A stretch of 64,000 nt of DNA from Neonectria sp. B-13 (Eukaryota > Ascomycota > Sordariomycetes > Hypocreales > Nectriaceae): NCBI GenBank assembly GCA_002682825.1, contig NOKP01000035.1:372001-436000 (forward strand). Direction: 5' to 3'. Position numbers and translations under genes: made by a program. Below are positions 33,503 to 44,108 of this stretch, piece after piece (position 1 is the stretch's first letter; each line of letters begins with the position of its first letter). Under the pieces are notes generated by a model. It did not search any database. It was not told the DNA's origin and saw nothing but the letters and a program-made list of their open reading frames with translations.

Positions 33503-34765
33503 TTATTTCACCGCCTCAAGTTCCTCCTTTTCACTCTCACCCAGCAAACCAAGGGCCTGCCGGCGGGTTGGTGCTGCCGCATCAAAGAAAGGCTTCTCTG
33601 CCAGAGATGTCACCCTTGTTCCGTGCCGCGGCTCCTTTCCGCTGTAATCCCAGCTGGCATTGTGGATCGTGATACTAGATATTGTAAGAACCACGAAGCG
33701 GCATTGGTGTCACACAGTTACATACCGGTTGTCCCATAGAACGGATGTGCGGGGGGTCCATCGCCATCGTACTTGGATGTCGATGTTCTTCTCATAGACA
33801 TCAAACAAGTAGCCTAGAATGACATCACTTTCGGCCTTGTCTAGTCCCACAATCCTGTCGGTGAAGGCCCTGTTGACCCATAAAGCCTTCCACCCCGTGG
33901 CGGGATGGACTCGAACCAACGGATGGATTCGTTCGATGTGCTTCGGGCCCGCTTCTGGGTTGTCATGATCCAGATACGGGTGTGCGGACTTATACACGGC
34001 CAACCGGCCGTCGATGATCTTGCGGAACTCCGGGGAGAGTTTCTCATAAGCGCCGTAGCCACTTGCCCACAGGGTGTCGCCACCGATGGACGGTACTGTG
34101 TCGTTGTGCAGATGCGTGATCCCAGCAGGTTGACGTTCATGGACAAGGTCCGTATGCCATCTTGATGCACCTCCCGGTTGACGGAAGCTGGCAGGGCGTT
34201 CTGTCGCTTGAAGATCTGCCCAGATGACGGTGACGCCGGGAACTCCAGGGACTTGAGGTACTTGTGGCTGTGGTAACAATCTCAGCGACCACGTAAAGCA
34301 TCAGCAGACGATGTTACTTACATGAACCTCGACTTCCCCATACCATTCACCAAGCTCTTTCTGTTGTTGAGGGCTCAGGTCCTGGTCTCTGAGGAAAACG
34401 ACGCTTCGTTCAGCAATAAGCAAGGCGAGCTCATCGCGCTGCTCATTTGTGAGATCCTTCAACTGCAAGCCCTCAATCTCAGTTCCGATGTGAGCAGTCA
34501 AGTCGGTGACCTTCGTCGCCGCAGAGAAAAGTGACTTTTTCGACTTGTCTGCTCGGGCTCCCGCGTCGACATGGTCTCGCGGCTGGTCACGGATCTTGTA
34601 TACGTCTTGGAGATACAAAGGACGAGAGGGGCGGTACGGATAACCTTGCGATAAGTCTATCCCGGCTTTTTCAAGCCTCTCTTGTGCGGGTGCTGGGAGT
34701 TTGAGCGAGTCCTTCCTGGGCTCAGCGACATCTTTGATGGCAGGGTCAATTGGGGCTGGGGTCAT
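33503..34765 (-). CDS. TauD/TfdA-type Fe(II)/2-oxoglutarate dioxygenase, 3 exons, 385 aa
   Basis: Exons on the minus strand are 34765-34322, 34267-33726 and 33674-33503. Introns of 54 and 51 nt keep phase. The metal triad of the family is visible: His186 and Asp188 in WHTDLVHERQPAGITHLH, and His333 in the C-terminal IHNASWDY. Arg345 or Arg349 (RHGTRV) is expected to bind 2-oxoglutarate. In TauD the substrate is taurine, and sulfite is released. Fungal relatives also use other sulfonates or alkyl sulfates, so sulfonate or sulfate-ester use is likely but not certain. The N-terminal 70 residues (PSRPLYLQDVYKIRD) are typical of the fungal subfamily. It is convergent with a class V aminotransferase 112 bp away, and co-regulation in sulfur metabolism would make sense. 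Confidence 0.92.
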
Positions 34766-36357
34766 CTTGATTGAGTGGTAATCTGTTGTTTGGATGTTAC
34801 TTGGAGGATCTTGGGTTTGTTGTCATTTCTGAGGGAGACACTGCATACTAAATATAATGTACGATCCCCGCACTATCATGACCTCAACAGCAACCAATCT
34901 CGTCATCATCCCACCGGATGAGTAGAGCAGCTTTGGAGTAAGTCCCATTGGTTCCCGCACTTTAGGTGTGATATGCAAGTCTATTGCAACATAAGGTTCG
35001 GCAAATGCTCTTTGTTTAAAATGGCGTGATGAAATGATCTTGGCCATATCGGGACTGGCTGACTTATCATTGTGTCTCCTGCGAATGCATTGCCGCGAAG
35101 ATGGTGGTCTGCTAAGTCATCTTCCTCCAAGCTGGCTTATCAGCTACCCTGAATGATGCAGCCTCTTCGGATACTTCTACCGTAAATACCCGCCGGGAGA
35201 TCTTCTTAACTCCGGGTCTTAATGGTTCGCCTAGTCTGGGAAGCCGAGGACTTGAATCCACCCGAGCCTTCCGGGCCAGAGAACCAGGCCTTGGCATCGT
35301 AACGTTATATTCTACAAGCTGTTTATATTGTCTAAATCCGATACAGTAGCTTTACTTTGAGTTCCTACTAAAAATAGTCAGGAGGAAAATCAGTGTGACT
35401 CTTGGAATGATAGCGCAAGCGTATTCAAAATCAAGTATCTCGATCGATTCTTTTTCGTACGCGTTCTTCTTTCATCGTATAGCTGTAACACGTGCGAAAC
35501 GATGGAGTAAAGCCAGTACGTATTCATTCCCCCACAACGGAGCCGACCTCATCGCTCATTCACATTGTCACTTCCATTTCAGCAACGTAAACCAAGAACT
35601 CTACAGGTGTTGGTAGACTTTGCTCAAGCACATCATTAGATAGAGATTATTGATTTTTGAAGGGAACGTACTCCTCCAACTCGGATCATCTATCAACATG
35701 ACATCTAGGGAGTCCGGGTCTTGTGAGTTCTCGTATCGCCGTTTGTCATTCCATCCGCGCGTGAGAGTTCTAGTTCCCTCTTTCAGAGAGAGAGAGAACG
35801 CCACCGATTGCGATTGGGAGCCAGGAATAGAAGAGGACTCCTGAGGTGTCAATTGACCTAAGGTTGTGAGGGGCGTTCTAAGCACCAGCAATCTATTACT
35901 TTGATGGAGAGCGTTGGAAGCTAGGACAGCTCAATAACCGAGACGGCCTTGTTGCTGATGGCTATTGGGACTGATTTCACTATCCTGCGACTGATTTGCT
36001 TTTTAGGCACTACCCTCAAGTCAGAACTGCAGACATCTCCGCCTGGCGCTCTATTGTACCAATCTTGGTACTATTCCAGCCACTAGAGTTTATACTACGG
36101 ACATGGTCAAGTCAATGTTGTCAGAAAGTTTACTCTGCTTCAGCAACACACGCAAGGGAATGGTTGCTCCTTAGAACGATAGGCCAAGGAGTTCTGTCTA
36201 TCATATCTCAGAGATATCGCGGATCTTTGCAATAACGTGGCTCAGAAATCCACATGGAAATATTACGAAGGTTGATTCAGAGGGAAGCATTTACTCATCA
36301 TTTAGTTCTGCAAGTGGCCCCGTTCTATAAAAGAATCCATCCTTCTCCCTTCTTTGT
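34766..36357. other. intergenic, no gene seen
   Basis: About 1.6 kb lies between two minus-strand genes, the dioxygenase and the exopolygalacturonase. It should hold the promoter of the former and terminator of the latter. A minus-strand frame at 35112-35297 is open and has a partly coding-like look (residues SLARKARVDSSPRLPRLG), but I cannot assign it. No further evidence. Confidence 0.4.
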
Positions 36358-38143
36358 CTATCGCGAAAGGGGGTGGTACGCGCCATTCTTCTTCTTAATC
36401 TGCCCACTGCCCCAGGGGTCAATGTCAATCTCGGCATAGGGGGTCTGGCACTTCGCCGCCAGCGCAGCCTTGGCCTCAGGGCTATCAAAAGAAACACAAT
36501 CGACACCAAGATCGCCATCAATTCCATCGCAAATAATAACGGGGTCACCGCCGCAAGGGGACTTGACGTTGAAGTCCTTGATAACGACGTTCTCGCAGAG
36601 GGCGCTTTCGCTGGTGGAGCAGGACAGACGAGCGACAGCGTTGCCGTACACGCCTGAAGTGTAGCCCGTGAAGTTCTCGAAGCGGATATTGCTGATTTGC
36701 ATGCCAGATGGGTATTTCTTGCATTCTTCGGTGGATTTGTTGAAGTAGCATGAGTCGAGGATGATGCCGTAGTCCATGTGGCCGACCCAGAAGTTCCTGA
36801 AGCACGAGAGTTAGCTGCTAGCTTCAATAACCGACTCGTATAGAAACGCATACTTGAAGGTGACGTTGTCGACGAATCCGGTGCCGATGTCAGCGCCGGC
36901 CCAGGTCTTGATGCGCGCGCCGGAGTACTAAGTACGACGGAATTAGCGATTCGTTCTTAACTAGTGATAATGGGCAAGACTCACATCTCCGTTCATCATC
37001 CAGACATTCTCAATGTGCACGTCATAAACATTAGAGACCTCGCCCTTGTACTGGCCAAGTGAACCCATGGACTGTGAAACGCGTGTTAACTGCAAGGCTC
37101 CGCTTCGACTGTATGGGCGGTGCGATCTACCTGTCCGTGGGTACCGTTGCAGTACATGGTGTTAACGTAAAGATCGGAGCTATTCGGCTTCGGCGAGAAA
37201 CAGTCGTCGTCGATGTTGACCCAAGCACGCTCAATGTGAACGCCGGATGTGTTCATGGTGTTCATAAAGTCCGTGTTCTTGGGAATGACGCTGCCGTTGT
37301 TGGAGAGCGCGGTGGCCACGACATCAGTGTAGCGGACGTTCTTGGAGCTGACGATGAAGTTGTTCCAGCAGGGTGAGTCCTTCAGATGGATGCCGGAGAT
37401 ATCCAGGTTGGTTGTGTTTTCGGCGTAGAAAAGGATGGGGCGGTAGTACTTGTTGTCGGGGTTGAGGATGCTGCAGAAGAGGATTAGACTCCGTGTGCTT
37501 GAAGTAGAGTGAGGCGAATAGAAAGAAGACTCACGATCCTGTACCGTCCTCGAACTCGTTCCACCAGCGTTGGCTATATTATCGTGTTAGCTTTATAATG
37601 GGCTCAAGATAAGGCGAGAGACTAAGTACCCTTGACCCTCAATGACGCCCTTGCCGTAGATCTTGATGTTCTTGCCTCCCCATTTCCAGAACATGATGGA
37701 TTTCTGGAACGGATGGTACCAGGCGTTCTCTTGCCAGTACTCTACATCATTGGTGAACTATCTCTGTTGTCAGTAACGTCGTTCATTTCAGGCCTCGCAG
37801 GTCTTCTTACTCGGATCTCGCCGTCTAGATGGACGTGGATATCATTCAAGTTGGTCAAGTCGAGCACCTTGCCAATGACAAATTTCTTTCCCTTGGGAAG
37901 ATACAAAGTCCCACCGTTATTAGCCTTCTTGATGCCCTTCGCAAACTCTTTTGATACGTCATCGTGGTCGTGCCTGGAGGCGCGTATCGTGACAGTCTTG
38001 CGCCAGTGATGCTTAGGCGGACTGTAGGGATGCTTGTCGCGGAACTCGAGGACATCTCTTGGTACACCCGCGGGGAGGCTGACGGCCTGAATGGCCGTGG
38101 TGGCCACAACGGCAACCAGAGTGAAGACCTGGCAGAAGTGCAT
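36358..38143 (-). CDS. exopolygalacturonase (GH28), 7 exons, 479 aa
   Basis: Exons on the minus strand are 38143-37811, 37757-37630, 37573-37535, 37470-37131, 37071-36985, 36927-36854 and 36796-36358. Six introns (53-64 nt) keep phase. A signal peptide is present (residues 1-21, VATTAIQAVS). GH28 motifs are in order: NTDFMNT (232-238), IDDDC with catalytic Asp255/256, GTHGQSMGSLG (His278), and RIKTW (Arg314, Lys316). The order and the TDxxNT form fit exo-acting fungal polygalacturonases (PgxA/B/C type), which remove galacturonate from pectin chain ends. Early features such as NAWYHPFQKSIMFWKWGGKNI match the exo clade. The C-terminus (YAEIDIDPWGSG, then a Lys/Pro tail) is slightly variable. 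Asn-linked glycosylation sites are frequent. The enzyme should act outside the cell on plant wall pectin. Confidence 0.93.
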
Positions 38144-38236
38144 TGTTTATATGGCGACGGGTGACCTTCTAGGAGTCAGATGGCACCTTGCACCACTGGG
38201 GAAGACTGGGAATACGACGTCAGACGACATACTTCT

Positions 38237-38243
38237 CTTTATA
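38237..38243 (-). promoter_or_regulatory. TATA box upstream of the exopolygalacturonase gene
   Basis: TATAAAG on the minus strand, about 95 bp upstream of the start codon at 38143, a normal spacing for a fungal TATA promoter with a short leader. Confidence 0.5.
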
Positions 38244-39471
38244 CATGATGTAAAGTCGCGCAGGCCCACCTTCACCGATTAGAGAGCTGTGCATGTGCTT
38301 AAGACGGACCACGGTTATGGTTCCATCGCGCCTGGCTCAAATCCATGTGGATGTTGACCCCCGTACGATATGCAGCTCCATCCATAACATCCGTGAGGTT
38401 ACAGAGCTATCCCTAGCTCTATAGCACTGTGTTTACTTCCAGAGGTGGATCTCACACCGGAAAAGCTCAGCAATACCGATATTGCGGGGGGAGGTCTGGG
38501 GAAGGCCGAGGTAAGATTCTGCAGGGTTTATAGGAGAACGAATGATTTCCACTGTGGTTTCTAGGTGAAGCACCTGATTGTTATTGGTGGGATATCTTGC
38601 CTTTGTATCTCCGTTTTCCCCGCGGGATGTTGTGTTCCTTGCTAGTGCCAACCCTGGGCATTCTTAATGCAGCTTTTAATTTTACGCTTATTCCTCTTGC
38701 TTCCAAGACAAACCACATTGTCTCATACGTTGTTGCGCTTGTCAAAGTATGCTGAGGCCAAAAACTGCCGAGTGCACAAGAACTCGAGTGAAAGATGCCA
38801 CGGAAGACAAAACTGACAATCTGGCCCTCATATTGATAGAATTGCCAACCCCGGTTCCCAGTCAAGTTTCGTATAAGACCACAATCATCCTGGTCACTGG
38901 TCATACGTCACTTCGTTCGAGTCAATTGACCTCCGCATCTTCCCCGCAATGCAGACCATCGTCCCTCCAGCCGTGATTGATGGATAATGTCCCGGATAGT
39001 AGATAGCGCATACAAGTGGATGTGGCTCCGTTTCCGCTCTCAGTCCGGGCACTGTCTTAATGCCGTCTCTTTTCCGCTTCCACCACTCGTGTCTGTCATC
39101 TCAAGCTCCTCGAAAGCGGCAGTTTAGCCACCCTCGGGATGGGCCCTTCGGCCGCTTCTGAGAGAAGATTGGCAATGATTCTACAGTATTATCAGCATAA
39201 CACGACACAGCTATGCTCGAAGCCTGTGCTGACGCCTGGTAACTTTCTACCTCCAATATCGAAGTCGTTGCAAGAAAATACCTAACTCGTTGAACTGCAG
39301 ACGATTCCCAATCACGAGCCAGTTATAATATGAATGTAGTCACGAGGAAGATAGCTCACTCTTAATTTTATAACTTTCAATCGTAAGCATGGCTATGGCC
39401 GGATTCATATCAACTTTACATTACGTGCTATCTCTATTACTATTCCTGAAAAACGACTAAAAGGTAGCTGC
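38244..39471. other. intergenic, no gene seen
   Basis: Further promoter of the exopolygalacturonase and the 3' flank of the next gene (both read leftward). A minus-strand frame at 38581-38904 is open but shows no motif. No supportable gene. Confidence 0.4.
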
Positions 39472-41886
39472 TTAGTGTTTCTTCGGGTCCTCTGGTGGTG
39501 GTTTTACGTTTTTAAGCCCATCTCGAAACAGAGCTACTGCGGCCATAACAATATGATAATTACCAGGTTGTGAAGAGGCATGAATGTAAGCAGCCGTGAT
39601 ATCGTCCAGCTGGTTATTAACCCAACGTCGAGCTCGATCTGTTCGGTCTTGATACCAGTTAAAATCGAACTCGCGATGTATTTGGTGTAATCTTGCGAGC
39701 TGTGGCACGGCGCTCGAGATCCGTGATATGGCTAGAAGAAGCTGCACACGGTTCTCCTGAATTCTTTGTCTTGCTTCAGGCATGTTCATGTATTGAAAGA
39801 CAAGGATAACCTATAGGTATATTCTATTAGCTTTTGCACTAAACTTAGGGCATAATATGACTTACCTGTCTAATGGGCTCTAGAAATATTTGTTCTCCAG
39901 TTCCAGTTAGGACTGATTCTTCGAGAGCTATTTGAAATATTTCTCTGTTCTGAGGGTCTGAGCTTTGACTAAAGATTCGGCCTTTGAACTGATTCATGTT
40001 ACGCTCAGCAAGCAAGAGTGGTTGCCGATTCCCTGCCGATCCAAAGCGGTCCATGAAGTAATCATTCGGAGTTCTGACAATCCTGCTGACCCCAGCCCGA
40101 GGCAAATTGCTGAGTACGTTGGTATGCCAGTAGCGAAGCAAGGAAGCTGCATCTATTGCTTGAGTTGTGGTTGGAGAACCGTTTGGTAGAATACCGGTCA
40201 TGGCAGTTTCTAGCAGGGCAACGGCGTATTGAAGCTATAACTTGTTAGCTTTTACTTACACTACACGTAGTACCAGAAACCAGTTCATACGTCGGGATTG
40301 TGCTCTGTATCAACTGTGTCAATGATTTCTTGCCTTGTTAAAGACCTTTGGTGGACAATCTCAATCCTAGTGTTGTAGTAAGTTCCTCCTTGAACTGGTC
40401 TGTTGACATAGTTAGCTCTACCTCGACTGAAATTCAAGTAGTTTCCGTTTTACCTGAATATGTATGTAGCAGCCGCTGGCCCCCGGGATCGAGTATGCAG
40501 TCGACTGGAGCCAGGATAAACCCGAGCCACTACTCTGACCTCGTGTGGACGTCCGCGAACTCGAACTACCTTTTTGAGCACCCGCCTGCCCTTGAACTTT
40601 CCTCGTTTCTCTATTTCCTCGATATCACTCTCGCTGAGGTCATAATTATCATCAAACTCGGAATCGTCGTCAAGGTCGGAATTTGACCTGCTTCTTAAAT
40701 CAACTGCAAAGGGGTTTGGTTCCTCTTTCCAATCTGCAGACTCATCTGCAAATGGGTCCGGACCGCAGCGGTAAGTCTTGTCGAGCTGACACAATTGCTT
40801 GCTACAGCTGAAAGCGCCGGGATTTGGCTTGCAGCAAAGTGCTTTCTTTCGACCCCCTGGATAATAATAGAGTGGTTAGCAGAAAAAATGGATATCGATG
40901 AGACATGGGGTGAGTTACAGTAGCAGTTTGAGCGAGCATCTCCATCTTCATGTCGCCCGAGTTGAATCTCATGTTTGTTGCAGGTGTTGTGCGCACAGTC
41001 ACCCTTTCCAACCCAATGACAGTCTTTTAAGGGAGCTGGCTTGGATTTTGGACAGCAATAGCGCATGCCAAACTTGAAAATGTTACATTTGCCATTGATG
41101 TCCGAGGCATAAGCGACCGACTCTTCGCTTGTACTGCAATGGCCACCGCTATGAAGGTCACCGTCAGGGAAGTACTGGGAAAACATAACAACAATGTTTG
41201 ACTTACCAGCCAGTCCATCTGCAGCCAGCAGTCAACTCGTCGAAATGATCTTCTTTGCAGCAAAATGCCTTGCTACCTTGACTGCACAGCCCCATGCCCG
41301 ACTGCCTGTGGAAGCCACCGCCTCGGCGTGACGTACGTAATGTGACTTCCCCAGTGTGACACTGACCATTACAGTGTTTGCCACCACCACGCCACTTACA
41401 TGTCTTAGGGGCTATCTTTGACTTGCAACAGATAGCTTGCCTCCTGTTACCGTGGTCCTGTTGAATTTCACGTAGGTCAGAATTAACAGAGAGAGATGGA
41501 ACAAGAAAGAACACGATTTTCACAAAGTCACTTACGTCGCAAGATTCCCATCCAACTTGTTTGAAGCCGGGTGCGCAGTAATCATACTTATCATTTTTAT
41601 CGATGCACATTTGATAACGGTAGCAACCCTCACCCATTTGTCCTACATCGAAGATGTTTCGAGTATGGAGAGTTGGCGTAATCCCTTGCCAGTCACTCTT
41701 AATAAGCTCCTGGCTATTGTTTCTGGGGGTTTCAAGAGCGGATATTGATAGAGCACTGGATTCTAGAGCAGGAATATCGTTGACGCTGACCGAGAGGCGG
41801 ACGAGGAGTATGAGAATCAAGGCGAGAATCAACGCAGGACAATTAGTCCTGCGATTAAAGCGTGGTCCCTTAGTAGCGGGGATCAT
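39472..41886 (-). CDS. Cys-rich secreted protein like the non-catalytic tail of fungal GH18 chitinases; one splice-phase clash
   Basis: ATG at 41886 (first in-frame ATG), followed by a basic stretch and a hydrophobic anchor (LALILILLVRLSVSV). Exons on the minus strand are 41886-41536, 41457-41207, 41174-40919, 40856-40454, 40399-40291, 40234-39866 and 39810-39472. Two or three Cys-rich modules follow, with the pattern CxWxGxxxxCxxxC and later CC (CKWRGGGKHCNGQCHTGEV, CHWVGKGDCAHNTCNKHEI, KKALCC). Then come an acidic stretch, a Lys/Arg-rich patch and a helical C-terminus of about 230 residues (HTNVLSNLPRAGVSRI, RNMNQFKGRIFS). I associate this order with the region after the catalytic domain in fungal subgroup-C (LysM-bearing) GH18 chitinases. 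No GH18 domain is present. Exons 2 and 3 do not agree in phase across a 32-nt intron (41206-41175), so a single-base change, an assembly error or a decayed gene is likely. Confidence 0.55.
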
Positions 41887-42796
41887 AACACTGACTGCTG
41901 TGCTGGTATGCAAATAAGTCGATTAGGTTCCGGAAAGTGAAACGTGAGTGAACTGAGTGAGATATATGTGATTGGGGGGGCAAGGGTAACGGTGCAGGAA
42001 GATGGAATAATGCAGTACTTATAGCATTAAGAAGTCCACATTTCGACCTTGAGGCCTGACTACCTACAATGGTAAAGCTTCTAGCTAAGAGCCACGATAG
42101 CAACAAGATTTGCCAGGGTTATCAGGGTTGTCAAATAATCTTAAAAGTCAGATTATCTTTCTAAGTGATTTAACGGAGAGCAATCGCGCCCATTCTCCTT
42201 TCATACGTAGTGTACCAGTCGACTTTTAGCAAAAAGAAGAAATGGGAAGTCTGTGCAAGAAAACTCCAGATGTTCGTTCATGCTGTTAGTTACAGTAGTA
42301 GAGTAGATAACAAGGTTGAGTGCTATGCCCAGCGCCGTCAAGTCCAAAAGTCATAATTTGTCAGGTAGATCAAGGCAGAATAGCAGATAACATAGAGCAG
42401 ATAAGACAGTAACATGCTATGCCCAGAACCATCTATCTCGAAAACTTAAACACAGCACGTTTTCTCCGTCACATGGTTCGCATTGATCTCGTACCTTGAG
42501 CCTATTTTCGCAACTTATTTGGATCCCTCCCTTTGATCTTCATGTTATTATTGAAAATTCTACTCAGCCAAGTACGTACATCATGGCCGAGAAGCTTTTG
42601 AAACGACAAAGTTAGTTGTGAGCTCGCTTGATTTCAGAGTTCAACTGTGTGAAGGTTTGCATCTGACCAAACAATAACAAAATTTAACATCTGACCCACT
42701 TCATCCAGGTTGGGGCCTATATATTCCTTGCATCCCTCTTGTGAGGGTGTTCTCTTTCGCTTCTCTTTCATATGAATTTGATCCCAGAACGTCCCA
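41887..42796. other. divergent intergenic region with a repeat copy
   Basis: 910 bp between the leftward Cys-rich gene and the rightward LysM N-domain gene. It contains a diverged copy of a dispersed repeat (about 42320-42550) and, closer to the plus-strand start, TATATA at about 42716-42722, roughly 75 bp before the ATG at 42797, which could serve as a TATA box. Confidence 0.45.
42320..42550 (+). repeat. dispersed repeat copy A (diverged)
   Basis: Shares a shared core with copies at 43690-43880 and 47333-47460: TGCTATGCCCAG, then ACTTAAACACAG, then ACATGGTT(C/T)GCAT, ACCTTGAGCC and a T-rich run with GCAAC. Preceded by a second partial start (TGCTATGCCCAG at about 42330). Many single changes separate the copies. 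No coding capacity. Confidence 0.6.
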
Positions 42797-43654
42797 ATGA
42801 AGACTTTTCCATCCGCCCAGGCGGCTCTTATGGTAACGGCCTTTCCACTTACCGTCTTGACTCAACAGTTCGACTTTATACAATATCCTTACGACATGAT
42901 GGAGCTAAGCGGTGACTGTATGGAGGTGTTGAACTCTACGGTCCAATGCTCGCATTTGTTATCTGCCAATGCGCCCGATCCGTAAGCACCCTATACACTC
43001 GCGAGTCATGGCGGAGAGGCCGAGTCTAATCCACCCGATGCAGTCGAATGATTTTCGAGACTATGGAGAAAGATACTTTGGATGCAATTTGCGTCAAGGG
43101 TTGTCGCCATAGTCTGAAAAATATTCGAATCAATATTCAGTCAGCATGCAACACGGAAAAGGACGCAATTGCATTTAAATACGGGGCCACCATCTTTCCA
43201 CGTACGTACATGGTTTGAAATGAAGCAGACTGGAGCAATTCAAATTGACCCTGGCGCTAGCTACCTACAGGGCCGACTTGTTACTCTTGTCGTACGACGT
43301 GTATTGTTATAGAGATAGGTTGGTCGCATAGCCAAAACAGAGGCATGGCAAACGTGACTGACTATCATCAGGGATACTGGGAAATTTTGCGACTTGCAGT
43401 TGGTAGAATGGAGAACCCATCGAGATTCGGACAAGCCAATCGAGTGCGAAGACTGTATACTTGGGCCGTTGAAGGTGCAACTAGAGGTGCCAATTGGCTA
43501 CGACGATGAGAGAGCATCCGACTTTTATACATCGACGTCGAGCTGCGGTGTCAAAGGGTACGAGTACACGAAGCCTGCACAATACGCTACGACCGTGCCT
43601 ATGGAGGTTTACATACCAATAATTAGTTCTGCCCTGGCTACGCCTACATCCTAG
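42797..43654 (+). CDS. LysM-protein N-terminal domain without LysM modules, 4 exons, 225 aa
   Basis: Exons are 42797-42981, 43044-43205, 43271-43318 and 43372-43654; introns of 62, 65 and 53 nt keep phase. For exon 2 the second of two overlapping GTAC donors was chosen because it restores FPRTADLLLLSYDVYCYRD. A signal peptide is present (AALMVTAFPLTVLTQ). The mature protein has eight or more cysteines in the pattern CMEVLN, VQCSHLL, DAICVKGC, QSACNTEKD, DVYCYRD, KFCDLQL, ECEDC and SSCGVKGY, which matches the Cys-rich N-terminal domain of secreted fungal LysM proteins. In those proteins LysM modules follow, but here a stop comes after the linker YIPIISSALATPTS. It is either a truncated gene or a module-less variant. 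Immediately downstream lies a repeat insertion, and upstream, divergent, a chitinase-tail gene. Confidence 0.7.
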
Positions 43655-43657
43655 GAT

Positions 43658-44108
43658 TTATAGTAACTTTAGCCTTAGTCAATATCATCTAATAGATCAA
43701 GACAACGCAGTAGATAACATACAGTAGTTAACACAGTAAGATGCTATGCCCAGTGCTATCAATCCCAATAACTTAAACACAGTAAGCTTTCCCAGTAACA
43801 TGGTTTGCATCAATGTCATACCTTGAGCCCGTTTTTGCAACCCGTCTGGGTCCCTCTCTCTGACCTTGATGTCCAATTCATGAAAAGCTTATCCTGAACC
43901 ATAGCACATATAATGACCGCCAACAAGGGTGGGATCATATGGAGTTAAGAAAAAACTTAGACTGAACGGAAAAGGTAGATAGGTTCGGGTCAGATGCAAA
44001 GGTTAATAAAGAACTTTAAAACCAACCAGGCTCGAGACAAAGAAATCGATGCGTGACACAGTAATCATTACACATTAGGTTCCCTCATAGAAGGCTACAT
44101 CCTAGGAT
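43658..44108 (+). repeat. dispersed repeat copy B, flanked by 14-bp direct repeats
   Basis: The 14-mer CTACATCCTAGGAT occurs at 43644-43657 and again at 44095-44108, with about 440 bp between that match the other repeat copies. This is the look of an inserted element with a target-site duplication. The element has a shared core (TGCTATGCCCAG, ACTTAAACACAG, ACCTTGAGCC, GATGCAAAGGTTAATAAA, CAACCAGGCTCGAGACAAAGAAATC) and ends near ACATTAGGTTCCCTCAT. No terminal inverted repeats, no poly-A tail and no coding sequence were seen. The left copy of the direct repeat overlaps the stop codon of the LysM N-domain gene. Confidence 0.65.

Noticed and set aside
35112..35297. Minus-strand frame of 61 codons with coding-like composition
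   Set aside because: No splice partners, domain or start context; too little to call a gene.
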